A stretch of 64,000 bases of DNA, taken from M3007 sp041392625 (GTDB lineage: Bacteria > Bacteroidota > Bacteroidia > Chitinophagales > Saprospiraceae). The DNA is taken from positions 1 to 64,000 of the forward strand of contig JAWKLR010000012.1 in the NCBI GenBank assembly GCA_041392625.1. The letters run 5' to 3'. The notes under the pieces were generated by a model. That model made no database searches. It was not told where the DNA came from and saw only the letters and a list, made by a program, of their open reading frames with translations. The position numbers were made by a program, and so were the translations under genes. This document shows positions 9,029 through 18,367 of this stretch, piece by piece (position 1 is the stretch's first letter; every line of letters begins with the position of its first letter).

Positions 9029-11311
9029 ATGCGAAGATTTATACTGCTTATTTTTATTGGTCTGCTTGCACCAGCATTGGCTACTGCTCAACGTACCGGA
9101 AAAGGGACTGTGCGCGGAAATATTTACGACAAGGAGACGGCTGAGCCAATTGGTTTTGCAACCATAAAACTGGAAGAAGCGCTGATAGGAGCATCCAGCG
9201 ATATCAACGGCTTTTTTTCCATAGCCAACGTGCCAACGGGAACGTATAGCCTTAAGGTGACGTATCTGGGTTATGAGGACCATGAGGAGATTGTTGTCAT
9301 CAAAGAAGACGAGATTGTTTTTCTCAATATTTACCTCAGTGAAGGGGGGAGTCAGTTGGGCGAAATTATTATTAGCGGTAAAAAGGAGCAGGCTCGAAAT
9401 GAGGTCCAGGTTTCAAAGTTGACTGTGACGCCAAAACAAATCCGCTCCCTGCCCTCTGCGGGTGGTGAGGCGGATATTGCCCAGTACCTGACCGTACTTC
9501 CCGGTGTAATCTTTACCGGCGACCAGGGCGGCCAGTTATATATCCGGGGTGGTTCTCCGGTACAGAACCGGATTATGCTGGATGGAATGACGATTTACAA
9601 CCCATTCCACAGCATCGGTTTTTTCTCTGTATTTGAAACAGAATTGATCCGGAGTGCAGATGTGTTGACCGGTGGATTTAATGCAGATTACGGTGGCCGG
9701 ATTTCAGCAATTGTAGATGTAAAAACCCGGGAAGGAAACCGGAAACGCTTGTCGGGACTTGCGTCTGCAAGCCCATTCCAGGCTAAAATGATTCTGGAAG
9801 GGCCGTTTGTACCTATGAAAGAAGAAGGTGGAGCCAGCGTTTCTTTTGTTTTAACCGGAAAAAAATCGCTGATTGAAAACACCGGACAGCAATTGTATCC
9901 CTATGTGAATGACTCAGTGGGGATTCCATTTTCCTACCGCGATGTATATGGCAAAATTTCTCTGTTGACTGGAAATGGTAGTAAACTGAATTTCTTTGGT
10001 TTTGATTACCAGGATGCTGTGGATTACCCGATTACCCAATTCGGCTGGGGCAGCAAAGGAGGTGGAATGGATTTCACCTTGGTGCCCAGCAACTCAAACA
10101 CCATTGTAGGTGGTACGTTTACGTTTTCAGACTACCAGTCTCAAATCGAGGAAGCAGATCGCCGTCCGCGCTCCAGTGGGATCAATGGCTATTATGCTGG
10201 TTTGAATTTTACCAACTACGGTCGCAACGATGAAGTAAAGTATGGGCTTGAGCTGACTGGCTTCCGGACGGAGTTTCAGTTTGTGAATTTCCGGGAACAG
10301 ACGATCGAGCAAAATGAGAATACCACAGAAATTGCCTTTTTCCTGCGCTGGAAACGTAAACTGGGGGATCTGATTATTGAGCCTGGTTTCCGTTTGCAGT
10401 ATTACCAATCACTTAATAACGTTTCTCCCGAGCCTCGAATTGGCTTGAAGTACAACATAAACGACAACATCCGTTTCAAGGCTGCAGGTGGTTTGTATTC
10501 GCAGAACTTGCTTTCAACGGTGAACGACCGGGATATTGTAAACCTGTTTGTGGGCTTCCTTTCTGGTCCGGAGGATCAGGTGTTCAAGCCCGGAACAACC
10601 GAGCGGATCGACCACCGTTTGCAGAAAGCAACTCATTCTGTTGCTGGCTTTGAGTTTGATTTGAGTTCAAACATCGAATTGAATGTGGAGGCGTACTACA
10701 AGAACTTCACACAGCTGATTGGTTTGAACAGAAATAAATTGCTGCCACAGGATCCAAATTTTGTTATCGAAACCGGTGATGCCAAAGGGGTTGACCTGAC
10801 CTTGAAGTGGGAGGGCAAACGGGCGTATATCTGGACGGCCTATTCGCTGGGTAAAGTTACCCGGGATGATGGTGAGCAAATTTACCCGCCTGTGTTTGAC
10901 CGCCGCCACAATCTGAATGTGGTGAGTACATATTACTTGGATGCAGACAAAAAATGGGAGTTTGGCCTTCGCTGGAACCTGGGATCCGGATTTCCGTTTA
11001 CCCTTACACAAGGCTATTATACCAGCTATGCCTTTGACGAAGGAATTGGTTCTGATGTATACAGCGGCAATGCCGATCTTGGAATCATTTATGCCGATGA
11101 CCGCAATTCGGGCCGCTTGCCTTACTACCACCGGATGGACATATCCCTGAAGCGCACCCTGAGTTTTGGAAAATATGGAAGTGCGGAAATCACAGCCTCT
11201 GCAACGAATGTGTATGACCGTCCCAATATTTTCTATTACGATCGTGTTCGTGCAGAACGTGTGAATCAATTGCCAATCCTGCCCAGTTTGAGTATGACCG
11301 TGCAGTGGTAA
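9029..11311 (+). CDS. TonB-dependent receptor with carboxypeptidase-regulatory-like domain
   Basis: A 760-residue outer-membrane receptor. A signal peptide (MRRFILLIFIGLLAPALATA) is followed at about residues 27-110 by a CarboxypepD_reg-like/transthyretin-like domain (GNIYDKETAEPIGFATIKL, then GFFSIANVPTGTYSLKVTYL). The plug follows (LPSAGGEADIAQYLTVLPGV, YIRGGSPVQNRIMLDGM) and then a beta barrel to the C terminus, which ends in MTVQW. Such receptors take up ligands using TonB energy. No SusD partner is adjacent, so a SusC/D polysaccharide pair is unlikely and the ligand is unknown. It is followed by a strong hairpin and appears monocistronic. Confidence 0.9.
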   Translation: MRRFILLIFIGLLAPALATAQRTGKGTVRGNIYDKETAEPIGFATIKLEEALIGASSDINGFFSIANVPTGTYSLKVTYLGYEDHEEIVVIKEDEIVFLNIYLSEGGSQLGEIIISGKKEQARNEVQVSKLTVTPKQIRSLPSAGGEADIAQYLTVLPGVIFTGDQGGQLYIRGGSPVQNRIMLDGMTIYNPFHSIGFFSVFETELIRSADVLTGGFNADYGGRISAIVDVKTREGNRKRLSGLASASPFQAKMILEGPFVPMKEEGGASVSFVLTGKKSLIENTGQQLYPYVNDSVGIPFSYRDVYGKISLLTGNGSKLNFFGFDYQDAVDYPITQFGWGSKGGGMDFTLVPSNSNTIVGGTFTFSDYQSQIEEADRRPRSSGINGYYAGLNFTNYGRNDEVKYGLELTGFRTEFQFVNFREQTIEQNENTTEIAFFLRWKRKLGDLIIEPGFRLQYYQSLNNVSPEPRIGLKYNINDNIRFKAAGGLYSQNLLSTVNDRDIVNLFVGFLSGPEDQVFKPGTTERIDHRLQKATHSVAGFEFDLSSNIELNVEAYYKNFTQLIGLNRNKLLPQDPNFVIETGDAKGVDLTLKWEGKRAYIWTAYSLGKVTRDDGEQIYPPVFDRRHNLNVVSTYYLDADKKWEFGLRWNLGSGFPFTLTQGYYTSYAFDEGIGSDVYSGNADLGIIYADDRNSGRLPYYHRMDISLKRTLSFGKYGSAEITASATNVYDRPNIFYYDRVRAERVNQLPILPSLSMTVQW

Positions 11312-11341
11312 TCTTGTTTTTGAAAAAATAAAATAAATACG

Positions 11342-11380
11342 AAAGGCCTTTCCCAGATAACCGAACGGGAAGGGCCTTTT
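11342..11380 (+). terminator. Rho-independent terminator after TonB receptor
   Basis: A 13-base stem with one mismatch (AAAGGCCTTTCCC and GGGAAGGGCCTTT), a 12-base loop and a short T run. It lies 31 bases after the stop. Confidence 0.8.
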
Positions 11381-11569
11381 GCTTATATGTACGGCGTAAA
11401 TTCGCTGGATCAAGCGCAGAAACTGTTGTTTGTTCAGGGTTTTGCCATTTTTTTTTGCAAATAATTTTCATTTGTCGAAACAACTATAAGATTTCAATTC
11501 ATTTTTCGACATTTGTGCATTCAATCTATTTTTATTCAACCAATCTGTAGAACACTCAACCATCTGCAC

Positions 11570-13459
11570 ATGAAAAAACTTACACTCTTGTTTGCTTTGG
11601 CATTGATTTCCTTTCAATTGTCTGCCCAGCAATACAACCGCCGCGTAATGGTAGAAGAATTTACCCAGGCTTCCTGTGGTCCTTGCGCATCTGCAAACCC
11701 TTCCTTCAATGCTACGCTTTTTGCGAATGCGGATAAGGTAACTCCATTGAAATACCAGGTATGGTGGCCAGGATTTGACCCAATGTACCTGCACAACACC
11801 CCCGATGTTGACAACCGCGTTGCATACTACGACGTATCTGGTGTACCTGCTGGTATCGAGTCTGGATCAACTGAATTCTACCCAGGTTCTTACTCTGCTG
11901 CTAGCATTGACGCTGTTTACAACAGCATGACTCCTGTAAACATCGTAGTAAATCACTCTTTTGATGCTGCTTACGAAAATGTAACTGTAACTGTTGATGT
12001 AACATCTGATGATGCAATCAGCGGTAACCTTCGTTTGCGCGTAGCAGTAGCAGAGCGCGAAATTGTTTTTGCAACTGCTCCTGGTTCAAACGGTGAAAAA
12101 GAGTTTTATGACGTAATGAAAAAAATGCTTCCTAGCGCAGACGGTACCGAAACTGGTGACTTTGCTGCTGGCGAAACAAAGTCGTACACGTTCACCTGGA
12201 AGATGAAAAACTTCTACGACCTGAACGAAGTTGAGGTTGTGGCATGGCTGCAGGATGATGACACCAAAGGAGTTTGGCAGTCTGCTATCTCTGAGCCAAA
12301 TGCTTCTATCCCTGGTGGAAACTTTGTTAGCGCTTCTGTGAACGCTGCATTGGCTAGCCAAATCACTTGTGATCCAGTTCTTGCTCCTGCTTTCATCCTG
12401 AAAAACGTAGGAACAGATGAACTGACTAGCGCAACTGTATCTTACTGGATCAACAACGATCCTTCTGCAACATACGACTGGAGCGGTAGCCTTATGGCTG
12501 GCCAGTCAACTGCAGTTACATTGCCTGATGTTACATTTACTGACGGTGGAACTAACACATTGACAATTGCGATCACAAACACCAACAACGGTGCGCAGAT
12601 CAACCAGGTTGACGCTGCTACAGAAATTACTGTTGTTGCTCTGATTGATCCAACTGCACCTCCTGTTGGTGACGACTTCGAAAGTGGTGCATTCCCAGCA
12701 GCTGGTTGGGGTGTGAAAAACGAAGCTGGTACTGGTTGGACGCTTTCAACTGCTGCAGGTGGTTACGGTGCAAGCCCAAGCTCTGCACGTTGTAACTTCT
12801 ATGCACTGACTAATGGTCAGACAGTTTCTTTGTACATGCCAATTGTAGACCTTACTTCTGCAACGGGTGCAAGCATGATCACTTGGGATCACGCACACAC
12901 CTACTACAGTGCTCCTAACTACCGCGACGACCGGTTGATTCTGGAAGTTTCTACTGACTGTGGTGCTACATGGGACAACTTGTGGGACAAAATCGGTGAC
13001 GGACTGATCACTGCTCCACCACAAACTGCTGTTTTCGTTCCTAACGCAAGCCAGTGGGTTTCTGACACCGTAGATGTTTCTAATTACAACGGATCTGAAC
13101 TGATGGTTCGTTTCCGCGCAGTTTCTGGTTACGGTAACATGCTGTATGTTGACAACATCAACTCTTCTTCTGTTACTTCTGGTACAGTTGCTCTGTTGCC
13201 TTTGAGCGAATTCAAGGTGGTTCCAAACCCATCTTCAAGCAATGCTCAATTGCGCTTCAACATCGACCAGCCTGAGTCAATCGCGATGTCTGTTTACAAC
13301 AACCTCGGTGTATTGGTTGCACAGCAGCACTTGGGTGACCTGGCTGCAGGCATGCACACTACTCAGTTGGAGTCTTTCAACTTGCCTAACGGTACTTACC
13401 GCGTGGTTCTTCAGGGTAAGCAAGGTGTTGCTTCTATCCAGTGGGTTGTAGCGAAGTAA
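11570..13459 (+). CDS. Omp28-like secreted protein with CGPC motif and T9SS sorting domain
   Basis: A 629-residue secreted protein; the start at 11570 begins a clean signal peptide (MKKLTLLFALALISFQLSAQ). Right after it comes VEEFTQASCGPCASANPSF, a thioredoxin-like CxxC in the Omp28-related family. The middle (about residues 390-560) looks like a choice-of-anchor J / MAM-like beta-sandwich (DDFESGAFPAAGWG ... DRLILEVSTDCGATW). The last 75 residues are a type A T9SS C-terminal domain (FKVVPNPSSSNAQLRF ... LPNGTYRVVLQG). Codon use is strongly biased to GCT, TCT, GGT, GTT, AAC and TAC, unlike its neighbours, which suggests high expression. Hairpins bracket it, so it is transcribed alone. Confidence 0.85.
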   Translation: MKKLTLLFALALISFQLSAQQYNRRVMVEEFTQASCGPCASANPSFNATLFANADKVTPLKYQVWWPGFDPMYLHNTPDVDNRVAYYDVSGVPAGIESGSTEFYPGSYSAASIDAVYNSMTPVNIVVNHSFDAAYENVTVTVDVTSDDAISGNLRLRVAVAEREIVFATAPGSNGEKEFYDVMKKMLPSADGTETGDFAAGETKSYTFTWKMKNFYDLNEVEVVAWLQDDDTKGVWQSAISEPNASIPGGNFVSASVNAALASQITCDPVLAPAFILKNVGTDELTSATVSYWINNDPSATYDWSGSLMAGQSTAVTLPDVTFTDGGTNTLTIAITNTNNGAQINQVDAATEITVVALIDPTAPPVGDDFESGAFPAAGWGVKNEAGTGWTLSTAAGGYGASPSSARCNFYALTNGQTVSLYMPIVDLTSATGASMITWDHAHTYYSAPNYRDDRLILEVSTDCGATWDNLWDKIGDGLITAPPQTAVFVPNASQWVSDTVDVSNYNGSELMVRFRAVSGYGNMLYVDNINSSSVTSGTVALLPLSEFKVVPNPSSSNAQLRFNIDQPESIAMSVYNNLGVLVAQQHLGDLAAGMHTTQLESFNLPNGTYRVVLQGKQGVASIQWVVAK

Positions 13460-13501
13460 TTGGCGCAATCTTTTAGAATTACGTAAGAATATACAATTTC
13501 A

Positions 13502-13530
13502 GGAGCCACTCCCCACAAAGGAGTGGCTCT
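13502..13530 (+). terminator. Terminator after the Omp28-like gene
   Basis: An 11-base stem (GGAGCCACTCC with GGAGTGGCTCT, one G-T pair) around a seven-base loop, followed by TGTGTTTTC. It is 42 bases after the stop. Confidence 0.75.
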
Positions 13531-13656
13531 TGTGTTTTCAGGCTCGTGGAAACATTGCTACATTTGCTTGCGCCGGTTGAATGCATTTCTAATACGCATT
13601 TAGCAGCCGACATCATACGACCAATTTTATCTTGCTTTATCCAAAAGAAATTAAAC

Positions 13657-15825
13657 ATGAAAAAACTGCTTGTCTTACTCTTCCTGCTTCCTGTCTTATT
13701 GAAAGCACAAGGAGGTATGTGGGTACCCATGTACCTGGAGAAACTCAACGAAAAAGAAATGCAGGAAATGGGCTCCAAACTGGAAGCCGATGACATTTAC
13801 AACATCAATAAATCAAGCATCAAAGATGCAATTTGCATGTTTGGGGGCGGATGTACCGCAGAAGTCATCTCTCCTGAAGGCCTGTTGCTTACCAACCACC
13901 ACTGTGGGTTTGGCTCCATCCAGCGCTTGTCGAGTGTAGTAAATAACTACGTCGATGACGGCTATTGGGCCATGTCTCGCGACAAGGAATTGCCCTGCGC
14001 CGGCCTGACGGTTATGTTTGTTAGCCGGATGGAAGATGTGACGGTACGTGCACTGAGCGGAGTGACCGATTTGATGGGCGAGCGCGAGCGGCAATCCCAA
14101 ATTGATAAGAACATTGAAGACATAAAAAAACAATCCAAAATTGAAAAATGGGAGGACATTCAGGTGCGCCCGTTTTACAAAGGCAACCAATATTTTATGT
14201 TTGTCACGGTAACCTACCGGGACGTTCGCCTGGTTGGGACCCCTCCAAGCAGTATTGGCAAATTTGGCGCTGACACCGACAACTGGGTATGGCCACGGCA
14301 TACCGGCGACTTTTCCATGTTCCGGATTTATGCCGATAAGGACAACCGTCCGGCAGATTATGCTGAAGACAACAAACAAAACCCACACCGGCCATTTTCT
14401 CCCAATTTCATTGGCTGGAGTGGGGAAAAGAGCGACTTACTATGGTGTGCAGCCCGGACGTACGGATGAGTATCTGCCTAAACAACCAGTGCAGCAAATT
14501 GCAGAGGTTGTAGATCCAACGCGTTCAGAGTGCTGCGATCGCGCCCTCAAAATTATGGATGGTTACATGCGTGCTGATCTGGAAACCAGATCAATTACAT
14601 CGCTGCATTACGCATCCATTGCAAATGGCTGGAAAAAATGGCTGGGAGAAATGCAAGGCCTCGGGCCTATGGTGCATCTTGAGAAAAAAGGCCGTGAGAG
14701 TTTACACACGGATTCAAAAACAATCCCAACTGGAATGTCAAATACAAAAACATCCTGCCGCAACTCAATGCATATTACAAGGAAATTGCACCTTACGAAC
14801 ATGCTGAAAATTACTACTCGGAAGTCTTTTTGCGCAACAGTCAACTAATGAGCCTCGCATCAACACTTGAGCGTTGGGCCAATATCAGCGAATCTAATCC
14901 GGGTTCATTTGCCTCCAATCTGCCCGACTACAAGGCCCGCTTAGAGCGTTTCTATACCAGTTACAATCCTGCACTTGACCAGGCGGTATTTGCTGGCTTG
15001 ATGGAGCTGTACGCGGAAAATGTGAAGGCAGAGTGGGGTGGAGCCCTAGTGAAAGCACAGGCTGATAACCAGGGCAGTTTCCAGGATTTTGCACAATACA
15101 TTTTCTCAAACAGTATTTTTGCAAATAAAGAAAAAGCCAATAACCTGTTTTCTGAAAAACCCGAGATTGTCAGTGCCGGAATCGCAAGCGACCCTGCCGT
15201 AGTTTTCTTTAAAAACGTGAGTGCCATATACCGGGACCAAGTGGCCCCTAAGGTAAATGAGATCCAGCCAAGCATCGACTTGTTGCAGCGGCAGTACATG
15301 GCTGCTCAAATGGTAGTGTTCCCGGAAAAGCGGTTTTTCCCGGATGCTAACTCAACCATGCGAATCACTTACGGAAAAGTAGACGGATACCAGCCTCGGG
15401 ATGCTGTTGAATACCTTCCGCATACCTACCTCGATGGTGTAATCGAAAAGTACGTGCCGGGCGACTACGAATTCGACGTGCCTGCCAAGTTGCTGGAACT
15501 TTATAAAAATAAAGATTTCGGTCGCTATGCAGATGCCACTGGCCGTGTACCTGTTGGGTTCATTGGCACAAACCATACTACTGGTGGGAATTCAGGCTCT
15601 CCGGCATTGGATGCGTATGGAAACCTGGTAGGACTTAACTTCGACCGGGTATGGGAAGGCACGATGAGTGATCTGAACTACGATCCTGAAATCTGCCGAA
15701 ACATCATGGTGGATGTGCGTTACATCCTGTTCATTATCGACAAGTATGCCGGAGCCGGGCACTTGATTGATGAAATGAATCTCGTAACACCTAAGAAAAG
15801 CAAAAATAAGAAGCGGAAAAAATAA
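13657..15825 (+). CDS. S46 family dipeptidyl peptidase, DPP11-like (frameshifted)
   Basis: Reconstructed length is about 722 residues, the normal S46 size. After a signal peptide (MKKLLVLLFLLPVLLKAQ) come GGMWVP and LLTNHHCGFGSIQ, with the catalytic His. Near the end comes NHTTGGNSGSPALDAYG, with the catalytic Ser. The following LNFDRVWEGTMSD has Arg where DPP11 (Asp/Glu-specific) has it and DPP7 has Gly. The frame shifts near 14395, returns near 14700, and is locally disturbed near 14435, ending in the same frame as it began. As written, the first frame stops at 14469. Either assembly errors or a recent pseudogene explain this. It would release acidic dipeptides from proteins in the periplasm. 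Confidence 0.8.
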
Positions 15826-15844
15826 GATCAAGAACTGTATCCAC

Positions 15845-15874
15845 AAAAAAGCCCCTCCGTGCACACGGAGGGGC
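15845..15874 (-). terminator. Terminator for the lipoprotein gene on the minus strand
   Basis: An 11-base perfect inverted repeat (GCCCCTCCGTG and CACGGAGGGGC). A6 lies on its left, which becomes a T6 run only when read on the minus strand. It therefore serves the minus-strand gene ending at 15954 rather than the peptidase. Confidence 0.75.
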
Positions 15875-15953
15875 GGTGGTTGCTAATTTTGCTTACCCGT
15901 GCTTAGCAACCTATTAATGAGCAACAAATTTTGTGTTTATGTGGACCGTTAAG

Positions 15954-17372
15954 TTATATCTCCAGCATTTTCCGCAATTCTTCGGCGGATGCGATGGGTT
16001 TTCCGGTGGTGGTCATATCGAAGGTGAATGCGGGTTTTTCCATCTTTTTTAACTCACCCCGAGGAATTGCCTGGTATTGCTCTGCGGTGTAGAGTGCAGG
16101 CTTGTCACCAGGCAGGAGGACAAAAAGTTTGCCACCTTTTTCAGATACAATGGTCATGCGGCCCCAGGACTCTTCAGGCAGTTTGATCATGGATTTTCCA
16201 TCGGCAGAGAAATATACTGCCTCCAGATCATGCATGTTCAAATCAATGTTTTCATTGAAATTGAAATCGGCCTCTACAAAGATTGGCTCTCCTGAGTTTT
16301 TGAGTACACGATCCCAATTATGAATTCCCATTTCCTGTAGTTCAAATGAACGGTAGAAACTGTTCATTTTTCTCCAGCGCGCCTCTTCTGCCCGAATCAG
16401 TGCCATGGCTTGTTCTTTCTCCTTATTCCACATGCCTGGATCCAATGCAAACAATTTATCCAGTGGCATCACTGCCTGAACCGGAGCAGTAAAGTGGCGG
16501 GTACTGTCCTGATTGTACACATGTAAAACAAAGTTTCTGGCTTCGACGTGCTCCAGGTAGCCGAGGCGGTCGGTGGTCCAGGCTGGAATGTGCTTGCGCT
16601 GCATGTTTTCCCAAACCATAAATGGTGCAAACTCCCATTTGCCGTCAATTTTCAGACTCTGGTACGATTTGATTCCTGCCCAACCCAGGTCATAAGCCCG
16701 GGTTTTACGGGTTACTTCTGATTTGTTTGCCTGATCGAGTCGATGGTTATACATCACATCCAAAACTGCCAGGTAATCCATTACAAAATACCTGGATGCT
16801 TTGTTTTTCATTCGCTTAATTTTTTGCTCCAAGGCAGTTTTCTCCTTGTTTGCAAAGGCATTGCCGGTACCGAGGCTATCCCACTGACCGGTTGACTCAT
16901 CCAACTTAAAGAAGTCGTAGCCCGGCTCCCCATTTTCTGTTGCCATGAGCACTTCAATGGTTTTTCCGTTGGCAAGTTGCAGGGTGCTGTCGCCCTGTTC
17001 AGCACGCAATTCGAATGAACCGGCAGTGGTAAAATTGCCGCCTCCGTATTCCATGGGAATACCGGCCAGGTAAATACTCAGGATATCCTGAAACTCCCGG
17101 TAATGCAGCGCAATTTCCCCGGAAATGGCAAGTCCGCTGGCGGTAACAAACGCACCTGCCGGAATTCGAATAATACTTCCGGATTCGGTTAGTACTTCTT
17201 GTTCTCCATTCCCCTGAATTGTAAAGGATTCAAATCCGGGATCAAGCGCCGGGATGGGTGGGTTTACAAACGATTGAGCCGGTTCAATTGGCTGGTTCTC
17301 CTGCGTGGCACAGCCAGTTAGCAGAGCAGTCAGGCAAACAAAAGCAAAAAGGTGAAAGGTGTAGTTTTTCAT
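15954..17372 (-). CDS. Lipoprotein of unknown function
   Basis: A 472-residue lipoprotein. The start at 17372 gives MKNYTFHLFAFVCLTALLTG followed by Cys, a lipobox. The N-terminal domain has ESGSIIRIPAGAFVTASG, then GEIALHYREFQDILSIYLAG. This is a beta-sandwich pattern common in Bacteroidota surface lipoproteins, in which IPAGAF is the recurring signature. The C-terminal half is mixed and unknown to me. It ends just upstream of a minus-strand terminator. The lysozyme-like gene lies 120 bases upstream on the same strand and could share a promoter. No enzymatic motif is visible. Confidence 0.75.
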   Translation of the reverse strand: MKNYTFHLFAFVCLTALLTGCATQENQPIEPAQSFVNPPIPALDPGFESFTIQGNGEQEVLTESGSIIRIPAGAFVTASGLAISGEIALHYREFQDILSIYLAGIPMEYGGGNFTTAGSFELRAEQGDSTLQLANGKTIEVLMATENGEPGYDFFKLDESTGQWDSLGTGNAFANKEKTALEQKIKRMKNKASRYFVMDYLAVLDVMYNHRLDQANKSEVTRKTRAYDLGWAGIKSYQSLKIDGKWEFAPFMVWENMQRKHIPAWTTDRLGYLEHVEARNFVLHVYNQDSTRHFTAPVQAVMPLDKLFALDPGMWNKEKEQAMALIRAEEARWRKMNSFYRSFELQEMGIHNWDRVLKNSGEPIFVEADFNFNENIDLNMHDLEAVYFSADGKSMIKLPEESWGRMTIVSEKGGKLFVLLPGDKPALYTAEQYQAIPRGELKKMEKPAFTFDMTTTGKPIASAEELRKMLEI

Positions 17373-17495
17373 GTGTTTAGCAATTTGATTGAAAATTAAG
17401 GTCCAATCCGGGCCAGACCCTGCATGTGCGCGAACATGCAGAGGCAATGGGGTTAAGAGTAGATTATGGTCTGTTCACCATTGGATAGGTACAGT

Positions 17496-18248
17496 TCAAT
17501 TCATAGAAACACTGTTTGATTCACCTGTTTTGAGTGTCAAGTATGCATATACCGCAAGGTCACCAAATGCCGTTTGTTCATCCGGCGAAAGCGGCCCAAA
17601 AGGGAATGCTTTTTGTTTTTGAAATGCGGTTATTTCTGCTTCTGATTTATAAAAACCAAGGTTGTAGGCGCTTGCAAAAAAGTGGACCTGTTCTTCCATG
17701 TTGGCAAAATTCTCTGCCGGATAGGCTTTTTCCAGCACATCCCAGCACGCCTTGGCATAGAGCAATTGACTTTCTGGTTTTTTAAGCAAATCCAAACGCT
17801 TGCGTCGATCCATGTTCAGATCTCCCGTGTTGCACACGATTGCATGGTATTTGCTTAGTAATGCCTTATCATCCAGAATTGCTTTTTCCAGTTGCTCCAC
17901 AAATGAGGGCTTCATCTGAAATTTTCCAATTGAAAAGTCCGCTCCGTCGGTTCCATATTGAATGTACAAGGCTTCAAGAGCGCTTGTTTCAAAATAGTCC
18001 CGGAAAAGCGAGTACCGGATCAACTCCGGAGCAACAATTGCAAGTGGTCTGCACATCTCTGGGTTTGTATCCAGTATGGTGTGATGTACAGTGCGCTCTT
18101 CTTGTAGGCAATGCCGCAGCATCTGTTCCCAATTGGAATCAGAAGCATCGGGGATTTCCAACGGGAAATTACCCGAAAGAAAAAGCGAACCTACCAGGAA
18201 AAAGAGCCACTTTTGTCCTGTCCAGAGTGAACGTTTAATAAAAATCAT
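17496..18248 (-). CDS. Secreted lysozyme-like protein, function uncertain
   Basis: A 250-residue protein with an N-terminal membrane or signal segment (WLFFLVGSLFLSG, about residues 13-25). The core has IVAPELIRYSLFRDYFETSA, then QYGTDGADFSIGKFQMKPSF. A Glu after AP and a downstream G-FQMKPSF motif recall lysozyme-fold transglycosylases (E, then S-G-x-x-Q-x-x-P). If so, it would act on peptidoglycan in the periplasm. The C terminus has YNLGFYKSEAEI, which fits the AYNAG-like helix of that fold. The assignment rests on motif resemblance only. Confidence 0.6.
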   Translation of the reverse strand: MIFIKRSLWTGQKWLFFLVGSLFLSGNFPLEIPDASDSNWEQMLRHCLQEERTVHHTILDTNPEMCRPLAIVAPELIRYSLFRDYFETSALEALYIQYGTDGADFSIGKFQMKPSFVEQLEKAILDDKALLSKYHAIVCNTGDLNMDRRKRLDLLKKPESQLLYAKACWDVLEKAYPAENFANMEEQVHFFASAYNLGFYKSEAEITAFQKQKAFPFGPLSPDEQTAFGDLAVYAYLTLKTGESNSVSMN

Positions 18249-18367
18249 GAAAAAGCCCGGATTATGATGCCTATGCGTGCACCGTTCTTCTTTTAACCTT
18301 TTCTTAACGATTCTTATTGTCTGGACAGAATAAAAAAAATACGCTGCCTACTTATAAAATCAATGCA

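Noticed and set aside
15845..15874. The hairpin as terminator of the S46 peptidase
   Set aside because: The T run follows it only on the minus strand; on the plus strand it is followed by GGTGGTTGC.
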